Source: Bacteroidota bacterium
Lineage (GTDB): Bacteria; Bacteroidota; Rhodothermia; Rhodothermales; UBA10348
Reading direction: 5' to 3'
DNA: 5,748 bases
Assembly: GCA_004356265.1 (NCBI GenBank)
Contig: SMXK01000185.1
Coordinates: 1 to 5,748 of the forward strand
Within the stretch, counting starts at the first letter, position 1, and every line of letters starts with the position of its first letter. The position numbers and the translations under genes are program-made. Under the pieces are notes generated by a model. It was not told where the DNA came from, searched no databases, and saw nothing but the letters and a program-made list of their open reading frames with translations. Positions 1-5,748 of this stretch are shown piece after piece.

Positions 1-1164
1 AAATGGATTCGGCTCAGAGCCCCCTTCGATGTTCAAGCTGCTTGACAGCCCTTCTTGCTGGCTCGCGATTGCGATGAAGTTTAGCGCACCGACCTGGAAT
101 TCGCTTTTAAGTCCGAACAGGCTCTGACCGCCTCGGATAAGGGCGCCTTTGGTTGGCAGAAAAACATTCCCTGCTTCGATACTCTGGATGATTTCGTCTT
201 CATAACCTGTGTAATGCAGACTGAGCTGATTTTCGTAATCGAACTGGTTTTGAGAGTCATACTGAACGTCAACTTTCAATTTGTCGCCAATCGTTCCTGT
301 AATTCCCAGGCGTAAATCCTGCTTGAAATTCGGATCCAATTGGGAGGAGCGGCCGGTAATGGCTATTTGTTGATCACTTTCGCGGTAATCAAAACCAGCT
401 AAGATGTCAGCCTGGCCGTTTACGCGGAGGTCGAACGACGGCTTTCCAAAAATTGATGTAAACGCACTTTGCCGGCCACCGGGAACCGTGAATTCGAACC
501 CGAGTCCGCCACGTCGATCGGACGCGGCGGTGCGCGAGCGAGAAACAAGAATCTCTGACCATGTGTCAGAAATATCTTTCTTCAAACGTGCGTTTCGATA
601 CTCTTCATAATTGAGGGTAACTGGAAATCGAATTTGTTTTACCCCAACGAACTCTATCGAGGTGTACGTGAGGGCGGTGGTATCGAATTCAATTCGATGA
701 CTCCAATAGCGGCCAAAAGTCGGCGCAAACGCCCGGCCTTCCCGCGGGAAGATTCTTGAGCTTCTGGTGTCGCCCCGGAATGCCGTGAAATATCGCTTGA
801 TAAGCAGGGTATCGAGCGTATCTGCCGCGGCGACAGCCGCCTGTTTTCTCAGGTCTGCAAGAAGAGAGTCAAGTCGATTTCCTTCGCTCGACAGAGAGTC
901 AAGATTTGCACCTGCGAACAGGAGTGAATCTATCCGGTCCTTCAATACAGAAAGAGAATCGATTTGGATAGCGACACTATCTGTGTCTGCTGCAGCAATA
1001 TATCCAGTTTGATACGTTCTCAGGCTTGCTGACTTGTCAGTGTTTGCTGTACTGACCAAAACGGCAGACGCAATTACGGCGCCTACCAGCAGTGTCAGCA
1101 GCTGGCGGAGTGGTCTGAGTTGACGACTCGACTCAATATGTATTTCAGCGTTCGGCCCGGGCAC
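1..1164 (-). CDS. sprA: SprA, T9SS outer-membrane translocon, N-terminal 388 residues (gene runs off left edge)
   Basis: SprA forms the very large outer-membrane beta-barrel through which type IX secretion cargo leaves the periplasm. The frame is open from GTG at 1164 to base 1, giving 388 codons of a protein that usually exceeds 2000 residues. Residues 14-40 look like a signal peptide: an Arg-containing n-region, a hydrophobic core (about 22-37) and small residues before N41. Residues 68-107 are a run of four decapeptides starting IDSL/LDSL. From about residue 170 the sequence matches the conserved SprA N-terminal domain, with key blocks GTIGDKLKVDVQYDSQ (290-305), YEDEIIQSIEAGNV (321-334) and GGQSLFGLKSEFQVGALNF (345-363). 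Start choice: in-frame TAA TAA lies at 1171-1176, and GTG is the only ATG/GTG/TTG codon between there and the signal peptide. No clear Shine-Dalgarno precedes it. The 239-nt gap upstream suggests its own promoter. Identity rests on recognition of family motifs; the barrel itself is outside the window. Confidence 0.92.
   Translation of the reverse strand, partial: MPGPNAEIHIESSRQLRPLRQLLTLLVGAVIASAVLVSTANTDKSASLRTYQTGYIAAADTDSVAIQIDSLSVLKDRIDSLLFAGANLDSLSSEGNRLDSLLADLRKQAAVAAADTLDTLLIKRYFTAFRGDTRSSRIFPREGRAFAPTFGRYWSHRIEFDTTALTYTSIEFVGVKQIRFPVTLNYEEYRNARLKKDISDTWSEILVSRSRTAASDRRGGLGFEFTVPGGRQSAFTSIFGKPSFDLRVNGQADILAGFDYRESDQQIAITGRSSQLDPNFKQDLRLGITGTIGDKLKVDVQYDSQNQFDYENQLSLHYTGYEDEIIQSIEAGNVFLPTKGALIRGGQSLFGLKSEFQVGALNFIAIASQQEGLSSSLNIEGGSEPNPF
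844..963 (-). repeat. Four tandem decapeptide repeats with D-S-L core in SprA
   Basis: Residues 68-107 of the sprA product divide into four units of exactly ten residues: IDSLSVLKDR, IDSLLFAGAN, LDSLSSEGNR and LDSLLADLRK. Units 1 and 3 share DSLS, and units 2 and 4 share DSLL, so the array may be two copies of a 20-residue unit. At DNA level this is a diverged 30-bp (or 60-bp) period. It lies between the predicted signal peptide and the conserved SprA domain. The regular Leu/Ile spacing suggests an amphipathic helix or a short coiled coil in the periplasmic N-terminus; this structural reading is inference. Confidence 0.6.
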
Positions 1165-1403
1165 AACGTATTATTATTGCACTGTAACTGCAAGTTACAC
1201 AGCATCTTGCGAGAGAAACAACAAAAATTCGAAAGAATTAGAATTCGTAGCGAGAAGTGCCTATACGCGATGTGTCTTTGTGTGCCAATCCAACGGTAAG
1301 AATATCCAGTTTCTGGCGGGATTTCCATACCTGTGGTATCGGGAATTGTTCTACTTAATCAAGTCCACTGAAGGTAACTACTAATAAACACTTACACCCT
1401 GTT
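1165..1403. other. Intergenic region between the permease gene and sprA
   Basis: This 239-nt AT-richer stretch contains no gene I can support. It is the largest gap in the window and the natural place for a sprA promoter on the minus strand, but I could not identify a convincing sigma-70 or Bacteroidota-type (TTG / TAnnTTTG) promoter. It holds a 17-bp inverted repeat near sprA (described separately) and a weaker 5-bp-arm palindrome, ATACC-TGT-GGTAT, at 1327-1339. No stem followed by a T-run, typical of an intrinsic terminator, is visible after the permease stop codon. Confidence 0.6.
1183..1199. promoter_or_regulatory. 17-bp perfect inverted repeat upstream of the sprA start
   Basis: The sequence TGTAACTGCAAGTTACA has two 7-bp arms (TGTAACT and AGTTACA) around a 3-nt centre. 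It ends 18 nt before the GTG start of sprA. The position fits either an operator bound by a dimeric regulator or an mRNA hairpin next to the ribosome-binding region. Only one copy is present in this window, so function is inference; repeats of this size do occur by chance at low frequency. Confidence 0.35.
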
Positions 1404-3125
1404 CTACCCAACATCAGCAAGGGCATTTCCATGGGACCCGATGCTACGTTTATCTGACCTCAGGAAAAACACGGCAATCGTCACGAATGTTATCAGAATC
1501 ATTAAAAAGACCGAATAGGCCGCGGCAGCACCGAAATTGTAGATTCTGAGTTGGGAAAGGATTTCAACACTGATCGGTCGATTATCATACACGTATAACA
1601 TGATCGACGAGACAAACTCTCCGAGGGCAATAACAAAAGTAAGCAGGCTGCCTGCCGCGATTCCAGGGCCGATCGTAGGAAGAACGACCTTTTTGAACGA
1701 AAATAACCGGCTTGCCCCCAGGTCTGCGGATGCCTCCAGGAGTCGATCGTCAAAAGATTCCAGCGCCGCCAGTGTAGACCGAAATATCAGGGGAATATGC
1801 CTGATGAAATAGGCTAAGGGGAGCATCCAGAAACTCCCGACCAGGACGTGACCAAACGATAGAGCTGAAGCCTCGCTAAACGTAACAATCAAATTAACCG
1901 CGATGACTGTTCCAGGTATGGCAAAAGGCAAGATGGCGATGGCTTTGAGAATCCCTCGTCCGGGTAAACGCCCCTTCACGATCAAAACCGCAGCTGCGAC
2001 TCCGAATAGAATATTTCCGAGCGTCGCGATGCTAGCCATTATGAGGCTGTTAATAATAGGCTCGGCAACGTCTGGCTGAAGAATCAAGCTGGTGTAATTC
2101 TCAAACGTATACCGTTGTGGTAGAATCTGATAGGTCCAGCTTCCTTCTTCAACAAAGGAGATCAGGATAATCGTCAGAATGGGTAGTAATAACACTACAA
2201 CCAGTACAAAACTCGCAACCGCAGCGACCAAACGGCCCATTCCGGACTTGAGAGGAACGGGAGGTGGCGTAGATCCTTTCGATGCTGTCGGCGCTCTGGA
2301 CCTGCTTTCTTTCCACTCAATCATGACCAGGAAAATTAGACAAATCACTGTTAAAACAAGCGAAATAGTCGCCGAATACCCGAGGTCTCCGTTCGTTTTA
2401 TAGTTGTAGATCTGCAGTGTCAGAAAATTCTTTGAGCCTGCGAATAACATGGGCGCCGTGAAAGAAGCCATTGAAATCATAAACACGAGCAATGACGCGC
2501 TGATCATAGACGGACGAAGATGCGGGAATATTATTTTTCTGAATGTCCGGGTATGGGATGCGCCGAGGTCATACGATGCGTCGAGGAGCGATCGATCCAG
2601 GGTCTTGAGTGCTGCGCCACAAAAAAAGTAAAAGAACACATACATCGAATACACATGCACGAGCCATACGGCCCACAGACCAGAAAACGAAAAAGGAACG
2701 TTTTCAAGACCGAAAATGGATTGAAGGCCGCGGGGCAGGATTCCGCTTTCTCCGTACAAAAACAGGAACGCGAGGACTCCGACGAGTGGCGGAAGAGCGA
2801 TCGGAAGCGCCGCCATGACGGACAGCGCCTGTTTCATGGGAAATGAGAATCGGAAAAACACGTAGGCCAGTGTCGTTCCGACGACGCCGGATCCCGCAAC
2901 TGAGGCGATCGATATCCAAACAGAATTTCCGAGGGCCCGTACGTTCGCAGACTGCCACGAGGCGAAGAGGGCGGTAAAATTTTCAGGGACAAGCCCGGCA
3001 GCAAGAAGCCTGAGACTCGGAAAGAGGACGTATCCACCGAGGATCAGAATAACGCAAATCAACAGGCCGATCTCAGCCTTCCGGGAAAGGAATAAATTGC
3101 TGCGATTCTTTTGAGGCCAAATCAT
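1404..3125 (-). CDS. ABC transporter permease, two fused permease domains (iron(III)/thiamine type)
   Basis: This 573-residue inner-membrane protein forms the transmembrane channel of an ABC importer. It contains two homologous halves, each with about six membrane segments (roughly residues 17-270 and 298-555), joined by a hydrophilic Ser/Pro-rich linker (about 271-297). Each half carries the cytoplasmic EAA loop that contacts the ATPase: LLDASYDLGAS (180-190) followed by FP at 200-201, and LLEASADLGAS (462-472) followed by LP at 482-483. Internal duplication is also seen in the NS-containing helices at 67-90 and 359-383. This fused architecture is typical of FbpB/ThiP/PhnV-like permeases for ferric iron, thiamine or phosphonate; the substrate cannot be told from sequence. 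The ATG at 3125 lies 19 nt after the recR stop, so cotranscription with recR is likely; only a weak GGA precedes it. No ATPase or solute-binding protein gene is adjacent on either side, so partners must be encoded elsewhere. Confidence 0.9.
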   Translation of the reverse strand: MIWPQKNRSNLFLSRKAEIGLLICVILILGGYVLFPSLRLLAAGLVPENFTALFASWQSANVRALGNSVWISIASVAGSGVVGTTLAYVFFRFSFPMKQALSVMAALPIALPPLVGVLAFLFLYGESGILPRGLQSIFGLENVPFSFSGLWAVWLVHVYSMYVFFYFFCGAALKTLDRSLLDASYDLGASHTRTFRKIIFPHLRPSMISASLLVFMISMASFTAPMLFAGSKNFLTLQIYNYKTNGDLGYSATISLVLTVICLIFLVMIEWKESRSRAPTASKGSTPPPVPLKSGMGRLVAAVASFVLVVVLLLPILTIILISFVEEGSWTYQILPQRYTFENYTSLILQPDVAEPIINSLIMASIATLGNILFGVAAAVLIVKGRLPGRGILKAIAILPFAIPGTVIAVNLIVTFSEASALSFGHVLVGSFWMLPLAYFIRHIPLIFRSTLAALESFDDRLLEASADLGASRLFSFKKVVLPTIGPGIAAGSLLTFVIALGEFVSSIMLYVYDNRPISVEILSQLRIYNFGAAAAYSVFLMILITFVTIAVFFLRSDKRSIGSHGNALADVG

Positions 3126-3144
3126 CGATTGTCCGGCGGGTCCG

Positions 3145-3744
3145 TCAAACAGTCACGCGACTTTCGAGCGCTCTTCCCAGCGTTGCATCATCGGCGAACT
3201 CCAGATTGCCGCCGATTGGGATGCCTCGAGCCAAACGCGACACCTTGACGTCCAATGGTTTGATTAGCTGCGTAATATAATACGCGGTTGTGTCGCCCTC
3301 CACGTTCGGATTTACCCCCAAAATGACTTCGTCAATATCGCCATCTTTGACCCGGTCAACGAGCTCCCTGATTTTCAGATCGTCCGGTCCGACACCATCA
3401 AGAGGCGAGATGACTCCTCCCAGAACGTGATATACTCCAGAATATCCGTGGGTTCGCTCAATAGCCGCGACGTCACCGGGCTCCTCGACCACACAAATGG
3501 TATTATGATCACGTTTTACGGAACTGCAGATCGGACAGGGGTCGTCGTCGGTTACCGTAAAGCAGGTTGTACACTGGATCACGCGATCCTTCACCGCGAG
3601 AAGCGCAGAAGCGATAAGCTCAACTTCCTCGCGAGGCATCTTCAATATGAAAGCTGCCAGCCGCCGAGCCGTTTTCCGGCCAATAGTTGGTAATCGGGAG
3701 AACTGTTCGACCAGGGCTTCGACCGATTCAGACGTAAAATGCAT
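3145..3744 (-). CDS. recR: Recombination mediator protein RecR
   Basis: RecR works with RecF and RecO to load RecA onto SSB-coated single-stranded gaps and clamps DNA as a ring. From the ATG at 3744 the protein has 199 residues, the usual family length. It shows the N-terminal helix-hairpin-helix (LPTIGRKTARRLA, residues 18-30), a four-cysteine zinc finger (C58, C61, C70, C73), a Toprim domain starting ICVVEEPGDVAAIE (84-97) with NPNVEGDTTA (145-154), and the conserved C-terminal block GIPIGGNLEFADDATL (175-190). Start choice: an upstream TTG at 3780 would add 12 residues and overlap ybaB by 26 nt. The ATG at 3744 is preceded by AGG at 5-nt spacing, lies 10 nt after the ybaB stop, and matches where RecR homologues begin. 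It stands between ybaB and the permease gene, probably in one transcript. Confidence 0.95.
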   Translation of the reverse strand: MHFTSESVEALVEQFSRLPTIGRKTARRLAAFILKMPREEVELIASALLAVKDRVIQCTTCFTVTDDDPCPICSSVKRDHNTICVVEEPGDVAAIERTHGYSGVYHVLGGVISPLDGVGPDDLKIRELVDRVKDGDIDEVILGVNPNVEGDTTAYYITQLIKPLDVKVSRLARGIPIGGNLEFADDATLGRALESRVTV

Positions 3745-3754
3745 AAAAACCTGA

Positions 3755-4093
3755 TTAAAGTCCGAGTTGTCCGGGGTCAAACCCGGGAGGTAAAAAGCTT
3801 CCGGCTGCTTTAGTCATTTCCTCTTTTGCCACGCTCGCAGCTTCTTCGAGAGCTTTATTTACACCGGCAATTATCAGGTCTTCCAAGAGTTCGACATCTT
3901 CCGGATCAATCACTTCCTTCTCGATAGAAATAGCGGTAACGCGTTGTTGTCCATTAGCTGTAACTTTCACCATGCCTCCGCCGGCCTCTGCTGTAACCAC
4001 CACTCCCGCCAGCGTGTCTTGTGTTTCGGACATCTTTTTCTGCATGTCCATCATTTTGCCGAACATATCGGCCATATTCATCTGATCTGACAT
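3755..4093 (-). CDS. ybaB: Nucleoid-associated protein, YbaB/EbfC family
   Basis: YbaB/EbfC proteins are small dimeric DNA-binding proteins that coat the nucleoid and are commonly encoded between dnaX and recR. The 112-residue product has the expected architecture: a Met-rich N-terminal helix (DMFGKMMDMQKKM, residues 9-21), the conserved beta-sheet core (VTAEAGGGMVKVTANGQ, 33-49), a C-terminal helical segment with DPEDVELLEDLI (63-74) and an LPPGF tail (100-104). Length is close to the family norm of about 100-110. The ATG at 4093 is preceded by a good Shine-Dalgarno-like AGGA at 4-nt spacing. The gene sits 100 nt downstream of dnaX and 10 nt upstream of recR. Confidence 0.95.
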   Translation of the reverse strand: MSDQMNMADMFGKMMDMQKKMSETQDTLAGVVVTAEAGGGMVKVTANGQQRVTAISIEKEVIDPEDVELLEDLIIAGVNKALEEAASVAKEEMTKAAGSFLPPGFDPGQLGL

Positions 4094-4106
4094 AAAATCC
4101 TACATC
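4089..4106 (-). promoter_or_regulatory. Shine-Dalgarno-like site and start of ybaB
   Basis: On the minus strand the sequence reads TAGGATTTTATG, placing AGGA four nt before the ATG at 4093. This supports that ATG over the internal Met codons at residues 5 and 7. It is the clearest ribosome-binding site in the window; sprA, by contrast, has none that I can see. Confidence 0.5.
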
Positions 4107-4193
4107 TTTCGGGTTCGAATAATCACATTGTAATTCTACTAAGTCAGCGGGAAGTTTCGTGTGCCGGATGATTTCCCACGATCCTCTGATTCG
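4094..4193. other. dnaX-ybaB intergenic spacer
   Basis: This 100-nt gap between the dnaX stop and the ybaB ATG contains no reading frame of note. On the minus strand a possible stem GTGGGAA / TTCCCGC (one G-T pair) encloses a 19-nt loop, but no T-run follows, so it is not a convincing terminator. An internal promoter for ybaB-recR could lie here; I could not identify one. Confidence 0.4.
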
Positions 4194-5748
4194 CTACCAC
4201 ATTATTTCGCCACCGAAGCGTTCGACCAGGGCCAGGATTGCCGGGTTGTCTTCGCACTTTTTCTTCAGAAATGCCTTTGAATCGAATTCGGTATCCGACG
4301 CAGTCGCAGAATTTTTGAACAGATCGGGCTTGATTACAAAATGCAGATCGTGCACTGACTCCCCTGAGTGCTCCGACAATAATGTGCCCAGCGTGCTTTT
4401 TTCGTTCAGCAACATGCGTTTATGGAAGTCGTCCGGAACGGCGATTCCCGCATGTTCTCCGCTGACGCTAACCACCAACGAATGACGGAGAATAGAACCC
4501 AGGCGAATCTGGCGATCCATCATGTCGGCGATTACCGAGTCCCATGCCTTTTGAAGGGTTTCGAGAAGTAAATTGGTGGCCTCGTCACCCGCTCCTTGAC
4601 TAGCAGAACGTGGTTCAAGAACAGCAACCTCTCCCGCTCCCGAAGCTTCGCTGGCAGAATCAACCGCTTGCAGACCGGTACTGTTGTCCAATTCGGTCGC
4701 AGACGCTGGTTCTCCAGTTGCGGATGCAGAGGCGTTTCCGCCTCGCTCCGATGCGGGACTCTTCTTTATCGTCAGGGCGGGTTGCCCGAAATCGAATGAT
4801 CGAGAAGGTGTTGGTGTTGAAGCTGGCGCTGGCGCAGCCGGGGTTGGCGGATCTGGCTCAGAAGTTCGTGCTGGCGAATCTTCAGAGCCTGTAGGTTCTG
4901 ATTTGCTCGAATCCGCGACAGTCTCCGTACTCGGCAAAGCAATCGGTTCATCAGCCGGCGTGACAACGGGCGGCGTTACCACGGCAGCACGGGGCGACTG
5001 TGATATGGGCTTGGGCGGAATGACAAACGCCGAGAGGTCAGCATCCTGAATTGCCTTGTCCAGCTTGTCCAACTTCGCGATCGCGGTTCGAATATCAACA
5101 GACGCCGGCAGGCTTGCCATTTTTACGAGTGCAAGTTCCAGTCGAAGTCGAGGTTGACGGGCCATTCTCAGGCTGTCAGATGTCTGGGCGGCGATGTGCA
5201 ACAGTCTCAGCAGCGTCGACTCTTTGAACTCTGAAGCTTCTGCCTCGAAGCGGCCTTTGGACTCAGCGGTTAAGTCAAGCAATGCTTCCACTCCGACGGT
5301 ATTTACCACCAGCAGATGTCTTAAGTGCTCTTCCAGACCGTCCAGAAATTCCTGTAAATCATAACCCGAGGTAACGATTTTCTCGACAATTCTGAACATG
5401 CTTCCCATATCGCTCGCCCGAACAGCCTGGGTTACGCTAAAATACAGATCTGTGTCCACGACACCGAGTGCTCTGACCAGTTTGTCGTAGGAGACGTTAT
5501 CACCGCACAGTGAAATGGCCTGATCAAAAACGGAAAGGGCGTCTCTGAGCGCTCCGTCTCCTTTTCGCCCGATAAGCATAAGCGACTCTTCGTCAATCGT
5601 AATTGACTCGGTCACGCTGATTGTTTTCAGATGGTCGACGATCTCTGCCGTCGCGATTCGCCTGAAGTCAAACCGCTGACAACGCGATTGGATTGTCGCC
5701 GGTACTTTGTGCGGCTCTGTCGTAGCGAAAATAAAAAGGGCGTGTGCG
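4194..5748 (-). CDS. dnaX: DNA polymerase III subunit tau/gamma (DnaX), C-terminal 517 residues (gene runs off right edge)
   Basis: DnaX is the ATPase core of the clamp loader and, through its tail, the organiser of the replisome. The frame is open from the window edge (first whole codon at 5747) to TAG at 4194-4196, giving 517 residues; the N-terminus with the Walker A motif and zinc-binding cysteines is outside. Visible are the sensor-1 region FIFATTEPHKVPATIQ (6-9 onward), the SRC motif at 21-23 with the arginine finger, and the sensor-2 block GDGALRDALSVFDQAI (63-78). The collar domain III follows at about 84-215 (including QPRLRLELALVKMASLP). Next come a low-complexity Ala/Pro/Ser/Thr/Glu-rich linker at about 245-390 and a C-terminal domain at about 391-517 (W402 to the end, with a conserved-looking NPAILALVERFGG tail). 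I saw no A-AAA-AAG slippery heptamer suggesting a programmed gamma frameshift. It heads the dnaX-ybaB-recR cluster. Confidence 0.95.
   Translation of the reverse strand, partial: AHALFIFATTEPHKVPATIQSRCQRFDFRRIATAEIVDHLKTISVTESITIDEESLMLIGRKGDGALRDALSVFDQAISLCGDNVSYDKLVRALGVVDTDLYFSVTQAVRASDMGSMFRIVEKIVTSGYDLQEFLDGLEEHLRHLLVVNTVGVEALLDLTAESKGRFEAEASEFKESTLLRLLHIAAQTSDSLRMARQPRLRLELALVKMASLPASVDIRTAIAKLDKLDKAIQDADLSAFVIPPKPISQSPRAAVVTPPVVTPADEPIALPSTETVADSSKSEPTGSEDSPARTSEPDPPTPAAPAPASTPTPSRSFDFGQPALTIKKSPASERGGNASASATGEPASATELDNSTGLQAVDSASEASGAGEVAVLEPRSASQGAGDEATNLLLETLQKAWDSVIADMMDRQIRLGSILRHSLVVSVSGEHAGIAVPDDFHKRMLLNEKSTLGTLLSEHSGESVHDLHFVIKPDLFKNSATASDTEFDSKAFLKKKCEDNPAILALVERFGGEIMW
4578..5015 (-). 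other. Low-complexity linker segment of DnaX
   Basis: Residues about 245-390 of the partial DnaX are dominated by Ala, Pro, Ser, Thr and Glu, for example APAPASTPTPS near 305-315 and ASASATGEPASATEL near 339-353. It separates the collar domain from the folded C-terminal domain and is expected to be disordered and flexible, as linkers in tau proteins are. At about 146 residues it is long, though linker length varies widely in this family. Confidence 0.7.

Noticed and set aside
404..1012. Plus-strand reading frames at 404-610 and 767-1012
   Set aside because: They are antisense to sprA, rich in Arg/Ser as expected for a shadow frame, and sprA has clear family motifs on the other strand.
1095..1328. 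77-codon minus-strand reading frame from ATG 1328, Cys- and Ser-rich
   Set aside because: It overlaps the sprA signal-peptide coding region by about 70 nt in another frame, resembles no family I know, and has no signal or domain pattern. It most likely is chance.
1327..1339. Small palindrome ATACC-TGT-GGTAT in the permease-sprA gap
   Set aside because: Arms are only 5 bp and it is far from the sprA start. Such short repeats are expected by chance.
1365..1403. Intrinsic terminator after the permease gene
   Set aside because: No GC-rich stem followed by a run of T on the minus strand could be found, so none is annotated.
2449..2846. Overlapping plus-strand frames opposite the permease gene
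   Set aside because: The permease on the minus strand has both EAA loops and regular membrane segments; the opposite frames are very charged with no recognisable domain.
4578..5015. Programmed frameshift in dnaX producing a gamma subunit
   Set aside because: I looked for an A-AAA-AAG type heptamer on the minus strand. The nearest sequence (ATAAAGAAGAG near 4760) does not fit, so there is no support.
4596..5049. Plus- and minus-strand alternative frames across the DnaX linker
   Set aside because: The biased codon composition of the low-complexity linker keeps other frames open. No domain similarity or ribosome-binding site supports them.

Overview
The window holds five genes, all on the minus strand, so transcription runs from high to low coordinates: dnaX (cut by the right edge), ybaB/ebfC, recR, a fused two-domain ABC transporter permease, and the start of sprA (cut by the left edge). 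I see no RNA genes, mobile elements, CRISPR array or attachment sites. The long plus-strand reading frames are shadows of these genes.

Organism: the left-hand gene encodes the N-terminus of SprA, the giant outer-membrane translocon of the type IX secretion system (T9SS). That system is characteristic of the Fibrobacterota-Chlorobi-Bacteroidota (FCB) superphylum and related lineages. With moderate GC and a dnaX-ybaB-recR cluster, this suggests a Gram-negative bacterium of the FCB group, possibly an uncultured lineage. The exact phylum is inference and cannot be fixed from this window.

Layout: 4194-5748 encodes the C-terminal two thirds or more of the DNA polymerase III tau/gamma subunit, with a long Ala/Pro/Ser/Thr-rich linker. 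After a 100-nt gap, ybaB (3755-4093) and recR (best start at 3744) follow with a 10-nt gap, forming the widespread DNA replication/repair cluster. Nineteen nt after recR begins a 573-residue membrane protein made of two fused permease domains of the iron(III)/thiamine (FbpB/ThiP) type. No ATPase or binding-protein gene lies beside it. A 239-nt intergenic stretch (1165-1403) separates it from sprA. This stretch contains a 17-bp inverted repeat just before the sprA GTG start and probably holds the sprA promoter.

How they work together: DnaX loads the sliding clamp, RecR acts in RecFOR gap repair, and YbaB is a nucleoid-associated protein often encoded between them. The permease and SprA are cell-envelope proteins with no evident functional tie to the repair genes. 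Most of the window is conventional. The points that deserve a second look are the orphan permease in the recR operon, a decapeptide repeat in the SprA N-terminal region, and the inverted repeat upstream of sprA. I do not see a convincing undescribed system.
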